DNA of 46,479 bases from Bacteroidetes bacterium UBA1947. GTDB taxonomy: Bacteria > Bacteroidota > Bacteroidia > Chitinophagales > Chitinophagaceae. Position 1 is the stretch's first letter, and every line of letters begins with the position of its first letter. Location: NCBI GenBank assembly GCA_002336915.1, contig DDET01000018.1:16532-63010 (forward strand). The letters are read 5' to 3'. Under the pieces are notes generated by a model, which saw nothing but the letters and a program-made list of their open reading frames with translations, did no database searches and was not told the DNA's origin. Made by a program: the position numbers and the translations under genes. Positions 42,676-46,479 of this stretch are shown here, one piece after another.

Positions 42676-43182
42676 ATGTCTATGAAATTATTTCGTCAAA
42701 TTGCGTTAACTACTATGTTAACTATCGGCGCTTTCAGCGCAATCACTTACACTTCGTGCAACAAAGACAAGTGTAAAGATGTAGTTTGTAAAAACGGTGG
42801 TACTTGTAACAGTACTGACGGCTCGTGCTCATGTGCTACAGGTTATGAAGGAACAAATTGCGCTACACTTAGCCGCGATAAGTTTATAGGTGTATATAAC
42901 GGTACAGAAAGTTGCACTGTTGGATCTGATGCTTATGCCTTAACTTTAACTGCTAATTCAGATGCAATAAAATTGACATTGTCAAACATCTATGGTCAGG
43001 GCTTTACTGCGGTAGGTACCATGACAGGTAAAAGTACTTTCTCTTTTACAGGTTCACAAACTGCTGCAGTTACCACAAACTATACCGGTACTGGTAGCTT
43101 AACTGACAATACAATCACTTTAACTTACAGTATTAGCACTCCTTCTACTACAAACACATGTACCTTTACAGGAACTAAATAA
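42676..43182 (+). CDS. EGF-like domain lipoprotein
   Basis: The protein has 168 residues (166 if the ATG at 42682 is used). A lipobox-like YTSC follows a signal peptide, giving a lipidated Cys near residue 28. Next comes an EGF-like module: CKDVVCKNGGTC, then CSCATGYEGTNC, with six Cys in the standard order. The rest (about 65-168) is a Thr/Ser-rich beta domain (YALTLTANSDAIKLTLSN). Bacteroidota encode many such small EGF-like lipoproteins of unknown function, probably displayed in the outer membrane. A terminator follows directly. Confidence 0.85.
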   Translation: MSMKLFRQIALTTMLTIGAFSAITYTSCNKDKCKDVVCKNGGTCNSTDGSCSCATGYEGTNCATLSRDKFIGVYNGTESCTVGSDAYALTLTANSDAIKLTLSNIYGQGFTAVGTMTGKSTFSFTGSQTAAVTTNYTGTGSLTDNTITLTYSISTPSTTNTCTFTGTK

Positions 43183-43200
43183 TTGTGTTGTAATTTATTA

Positions 43201-43232
43201 AAGGTGGGTGCCAAAGCACCCACCTTTTTTAT
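43201..43232 (+). terminator. Rho-independent terminator after the EGF-like gene
   Basis: AAGGTGGGTGC and GCACCCACCTT form an 11-bp stem with a 4-nt loop, followed by a T-run. Confidence 0.9.
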
Positions 43233-43241
43233 TATTCCTAT

Positions 43242-43339
43242 TAATCTACCGCCTAAGGCGGTAGATTAGGTTTGAGGGAGTTTTTAGTTGCCGGAAGCGC
43301 ATCCATTGCGTCCGAAGGCATACCAGGCAGCAATGCCTG
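43242..43339. repeat. three palindromic segments between two terminators
   Basis: TAATCTACCGCC/GGCGGTAGATTA (43242-43268) is a perfect 12-bp inverted repeat with a 3-nt centre. An interrupted hairpin of CGGA and CGC with GCG and TCCG lies at 43292-43314. CAGGCA-GCAA-TGCCTG at 43324-43339 is a 6-bp stem closed by a GNRA-type loop. No coding region is present. It resembles a composite intergenic repeat. Confidence 0.6.
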
Positions 43340-43375
43340 TGTCGAAAAACATCGCTTTTTAAATCTGGAGAAAAT

Positions 43376-43405
43376 AAAAAAACCGTGACATGTCACGGTT
43401 TTTTT
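43376..43405. terminator. bidirectional terminator before the low-complexity lipoprotein
   Basis: ACCGTGACATGTCACGGT (43382-43399) is a perfect palindrome with A-runs on the left and T-runs on the right. On the minus strand it ends the gene at 43426-43839. Confidence 0.88.
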
Positions 43406-43425
43406 ATTTTTTAGGTATTGCTTTT

Positions 43426-43839
43426 TTATTTCATTGAAGGCTTACCATTGCCGGTGGTTTTATTGTCCTTGGCATTGGTATTATTATTGGTATTACCTTT
43501 CATATCAGGTTTACCATTGCCAACGGTTGCAGGCTGTGCTGGTTGCGCTGGCTGGGCCGGAGCAGTAGTAGTGTTGTGCTTCGTTGTTGAATGAGTAGTA
43601 GTAGTAGTACTGCTGGTAGCGCCTTTCATTGCAGCTATCATCGAGTCAGCTTTCATCTGCGCTACAGAGTTGATCAAAGAATCGTTCTTAGCCTGCATCT
43701 GCACGGTCATTTCCGCTACCTTCGCATTCACCGCCGAGTCTACCTGGGCTTGAGTCATACCTGCATTTCCCGCACCGTTGTTGCACGAAGCCAGTGCCAA
43801 AAGGCCACCAGCCAAAAATAAAATGGATTGTTTTTTCAT
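43426..43839 (-). CDS. low-complexity lipoprotein
   Basis: This 137-residue protein has a lipobox near LALASC (Cys19). Residues 28-72 form a helix (AQVDSAVNAKVAEMTVQMQ, probably a coiled coil). The second half is low complexity: Thr/Ser runs, three PAQ units, and two GNGKP-type motifs separated by Asn-rich sequence. This looks like an outer-membrane lipoprotein with a disordered tail. I do not recognise a family. A promoter is not evident upstream. Confidence 0.7.
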   Translation of the reverse strand: MKKQSILFLAGGLLALASCNNGAGNAGMTQAQVDSAVNAKVAEMTVQMQAKNDSLINSVAQMKADSMIAAMKGATSSTTTTTHSTTKHNTTTAPAQPAQPAQPATVGNGKPDMKGNTNNNTNAKDNKTTGNGKPSMK

Positions 43840-44211
43840 CTGTTTTGGTTTTTTAATGTTGTAAAAATATTATAGTAATACTGTACTAGCAAACAAAATG
43901 CCATAAACGTAAGTATTATTTATTCCCGCTTCGGAAACATAAAAATATCTAAAAAATGCTAACTATTAATAAGAAATGTGCTTTCAGGTCAATTTCGGTC
44001 AAAAAAGATGTGCTGATACCTAACCTTTTCGGCTACAAATACGTCCTTTAATATTAAGGAAGTGTATTCTTTTGCATGGCAATAAAGAATATGTTTATTG
44101 ACGGCGGGTATTAGGTTGCGGCTTAATTGATTTGAGCCGAAATTTCTACTTGCTATATTGCTTTATTTAGTATTTTAGTACCCAAATGTTATTTCGATAA
44201 ATAAAAAAATT
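43840..44211. other. 372-bp gene-free, AT-rich stretch
   Basis: There is no convincing ORF, tRNA or terminator here. It separates the divergent lipoprotein and fibronectin-III genes and must hold both promoters, but no exact TTTG/TAnnTTTG pair is visible on either strand. A weak GGCT/AGCC inverted repeat is at about 44121-44139. Confidence 0.5.
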
Positions 44212-46296
44212 ATGAAGAAAAGATACCTTTTGATCTTTATTGTTTTCTTCTCATTGATATCCACTGGTTTACGTGCCCAGATGTTTTATTCATTTGTAGA
44301 TACAGTACTTCCTTACACCGCTTCCTCAGCTACGGCTACCAACGGTGTTATTGTGGGCACAAATGATGAAGGTTGGGTAAATAATATCCCATTATTTCCT
44401 TTCATATATAATAGCATGCCCACCCCGTTTACGAGCATTAATATCAGCACAAACGGTATTGCAAGTTTCTCAAACTTCGCTACTGCAATTCCTGGTAATG
44501 ACTTGCTTGGAAATGGTGGTGCCAACAGGCCGATAATGGCACCGCTGTGGGATGATCTGAAACTGAACACGGCCAATCCTATTAAATATGAGACACTGGG
44601 CGCAGCTCCTAACAGGATATTTGTTGTAGAGTGGCAGAGCGTTATCTTCCCTACCAACGCCACACCCACTACTGCTTCGCTTTCAATGGAAATGAAGCTT
44701 TATGAGTCCTACAATGTCATCGACTTCGCTTACACAGTGCCTGCAGGCGGTAGTATATATGCAAATGCATCAGCTTCAATCGGCCTTACAGGCATTCCGA
44801 CCGCCGCCAATAACTTCATGTCAGTACAAGCGGCTACCAATCCAACAACGGTTAGCACAGTTACTTCCCAAAATAATATTAACACTGATCCTCAATCGGG
44901 CATGGTTTACAGGTGGCTGCCCACTTGTCCCGATCCGACCGGCATCACAACAACCTGTATCAGTAGCTTCAGCGCCGATATCAGTTGGGCAGCGCCTACA
45001 TTTTTACCAAATGGTGTTGCGGGTTACGAATATATAGTTGACCAGGTTAACCTTACGCCTACTATCGCGGGTACACCGGTCCCCAATAACTATGTAACTG
45101 CGGTAGGCTTGTCGCCCTTAACCCAGTATTTCGTGCATGTGCGTACCGATTGTGGTATGGGCAATTACTCAGCATGGCAAACGGTTACATTTACCACAGC
45201 GCCTCCATGTAATCCCCCTCTGTTGTACGTTTCAAGCGTTTACACTAACGTAAATACTGCAGGTGCTACGGTCAACTGGTCGGCCACCGGAGTAACAGAT
45301 TATGAGTGGGTGCTGGACCTTACCGCTGCTCCACCCGTAGGTAATGGTGCCCTCACGCAAAATATTACCAAAACATTTACCGGCTTGCTGGCAGGCACAA
45401 CTTATTATTACCACATAAGGAGCAAATGCAGCCAGTGTAATAAATCGCCTTGGGTCACCGTATCATTTACTACTCCGCCAAGGTGCACACAGCCACTCAA
45501 TCTGGCTATCAACAACGTTACCTCCAACTCTGCTTATGTCACCTGGGATCCTGTTGCCGGGGCCGTTGGTTACCAATATTCTGTAACGCAGTCATTTACC
45601 CCTCCTGCTGCAGGTACATTTACCACGGCTACCAATGCAATAGCCGGCGGTATGCTCTCAGGTAGTGTATATTATGTACATGTGCGAACGGATTGCGATA
45701 GCGGTAACTACTCGCCATGGAGCACAGAGACATTTACTACTGTCGACCCAACGTGTAAGAAGCCTAAGAACGTTCACGAGACGGGCTATACGCAAACCAC
45801 CGCCACCTTTGCATGGTCGGTTGTACTGGGTAACACCGGGTACGAAGTGGTTGTAGATCAAAACCCGATTGTATTGTTCGGTGAACAAACAAATTCCACA
45901 GGCTTCCCCGGCTATACCGCTACAGGCCTCACGCCTAATACTGACTATTATTTCCACGTTCGTACCAAATGCGATATGGACCACCATTCCCTGTGGGTCG
46001 ATACCCCATTCCGTACCGACTTCCCTGTTGATGTGAACAATCTTCCGGCTAACAGCAGGCTCTCCGTTTCTGCATATCCTAACCCAACCGGCGATATGCT
46101 TACCGTTACCGTCGACGGGCCTCAATACCCCGACGCAACACTGGTACTTACAGATATTAACGGCAAGATCATAAACTACGTTGCCATAATAGATAAGAAG
46201 GCGGTCGTTGATCTTACACAACTGCCACAGGCCTTATACTTTGTTAAGTATGTGGACAAGTTCAACACCGAAGTAATTAAAGTTTATAAACGGTAA
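44212..46296 (+). CDS. multi-domain T9SS cargo protein with four fibronectin type III-like repeats
   Basis: The protein has 694 residues. A signal peptide (to about residue 23, AQ) is followed by an N-terminal beta-sandwich domain (about 24-236, with PLWDDLKLN and EWQSVIF). Four FN3-like repeats follow (about 239-330, 333-422, 425-511, 515-602), each ending in a version of YYVHVRTDC, then WSTETFTT. A T9SS sorting domain closes the protein (618-694, AYPNPTGDMLTVTVDG, ending in EVIKVYKR). Each FN3 repeat has a Cys at its start and another in the RTDC motif, so a disulfide per repeat is likely. It should be a large surface or secreted protein, perhaps an adhesin. The function of the first domain is unknown. 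Confidence 0.9.
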   Translation: MKKRYLLIFIVFFSLISTGLRAQMFYSFVDTVLPYTASSATATNGVIVGTNDEGWVNNIPLFPFIYNSMPTPFTSINISTNGIASFSNFATAIPGNDLLGNGGANRPIMAPLWDDLKLNTANPIKYETLGAAPNRIFVVEWQSVIFPTNATPTTASLSMEMKLYESYNVIDFAYTVPAGGSIYANASASIGLTGIPTAANNFMSVQAATNPTTVSTVTSQNNINTDPQSGMVYRWLPTCPDPTGITTTCISSFSADISWAAPTFLPNGVAGYEYIVDQVNLTPTIAGTPVPNNYVTAVGLSPLTQYFVHVRTDCGMGNYSAWQTVTFTTAPPCNPPLLYVSSVYTNVNTAGATVNWSATGVTDYEWVLDLTAAPPVGNGALTQNITKTFTGLLAGTTYYYHIRSKCSQCNKSPWVTVSFTTPPRCTQPLNLAINNVTSNSAYVTWDPVAGAVGYQYSVTQSFTPPAAGTFTTATNAIAGGMLSGSVYYVHVRTDCDSGNYSPWSTETFTTVDPTCKKPKNVHETGYTQTTATFAWSVVLGNTGYEVVVDQNPIVLFGEQTNSTGFPGYTATGLTPNTDYYFHVRTKCDMDHHSLWVDTPFRTDFPVDVNNLPANSRLSVSAYPNPTGDMLTVTVDGPQYPDATLVLTDINGKIINYVAIIDKKAVVDLTQLPQALYFVKYVDKFNTEVIKVYKR

Positions 46297-46318
46297 CTTC
46301 CTCGTATTATAATAGAAA

Positions 46319-46348
46319 AGCCCGCGATGAATCATCGTGGGCTTTTTG
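46319..46348 (+). terminator. Rho-independent terminator after the FN3/T9SS gene
   Basis: AGCCCGCGATGA pairs with TCATCGTGGGCT (one G-U) in a 12-bp stem, followed by a T-run. Confidence 0.9.
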
Positions 46349-46406
46349 TTGCCCGCAAAGGCTGTTTTTTGGCGCCATATACTATTTAGAAAAATTGAAA
46401 TTTTCA

Positions 46407-46439
46407 TTTGCAGAAATCAGAAATTTGCGCTTATCTTTG
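46407..46439 (+). promoter_or_regulatory. promoter of the tRNA gene
   Basis: TTTG (46407-46410), 21 nt, TATCTTTG (46432-46439) is a full consensus match, 18 nt before the mature tRNA. Confidence 0.75.
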
Positions 46440-46457
46440 CAGCCCTAACTGGTAAAC

Positions 46458-46479
46458 GGATCGGTAGTTCAGTTGGTTA
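46458..46479 (+). tRNA. tRNA gene, 5' part only (probably tRNA-Asp)
   Basis: The sequence GGATCGG (acceptor 5' strand), TA (positions 8-9), GTTC (D stem) and AGTTGGTTA (D loop with the conserved GG) is the first 22 nt of a tRNA, cut by the window edge. The anticodon is outside. The D-arm style is common in Bacteroidota tRNA-Asp, but that identity is a guess. Confidence 0.85.

Noticed and set aside
43242..43268. Perfect 12-bp palindrome as a terminator
   Set aside because: No T-run on either side, and a good terminator already lies at 43201-43232.

Overview
The window is a chromosomal stretch of a Bacteroidota bacterium, probably of the Chitinophagia (class-level placement is inference). Support comes from exact or near-exact Bacteroidota promoters (TTTG, 19-21 nt, TAnnTTTG), A-rich translation starts without Shine-Dalgarno sequences, two type IX secretion (T9SS) cargo proteins with C-terminal sorting domains, several lipoproteins, and family choices such as HemF/HemJ in heme synthesis. 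It is mostly core genome. I see no phage, insertion sequence, CRISPR or rRNA operon. One tRNA gene begins at the right edge.

Layout. 1-4.7 kb: T9SS protein, PrxQ-type peroxiredoxin, groES-groEL and a TPR protein. 4.7-12.2 kb: an outer-membrane barrel, dihydroorotase overlapping a short MutS-like ATPase, then two rhomboids (one apparently active, one lacking its catalytic residues) and a membrane-anchored endonuclease/exonuclease/phosphatase protein. 12.2-16.8 kb: cysS behind a leader that encodes a 15-residue peptide with four consecutive Cys codons, an MsbA-like ABC exporter, and galE. 16.8-21.1 kb: TlpA-like thioredoxin, an outer-membrane protein, a RelBE-like toxin-antitoxin pair and nadB. 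21.1-22.4 kb: a repeat-rich island around a membrane/coiled-coil gene. 22.4-32 kb: ABC exporter, NUDIX hydrolase with a lipoprotein, fbp, an SdpR/SdpI-like pair, an alpha/beta hydrolase, a HEAT-like protein and tex. 32-41 kb: heme synthesis, with hemA-hemC-hemD-hemE-hemF-hemB-hemL on the minus strand and hemH-hemJ divergent on the plus strand, covering every step from glutamyl-tRNA to protoheme. 41-46.5 kb: a TPR protein, an EGF-like lipoprotein, a low-complexity lipoprotein, a 694-residue fibronectin-III T9SS protein and the start of a tRNA.

The strongest candidate for an undescribed system is the cysS leader at about 12167-12401. It has a short ORF with a UGU-UGU-UGC-UGC run, hairpins on both sides of that ORF, and two direct repeats at the likely promoter. 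This looks like ribosome-mediated sensing of Cys-tRNA supply controlling cysteinyl-tRNA synthetase and possibly the downstream exporter. Second-rank items are the tandem active and inactive rhomboids, the 18-bp repeats bracketing the coiled-coil gene, and a 16-bp palindrome lying on the promoter of the first T9SS gene.
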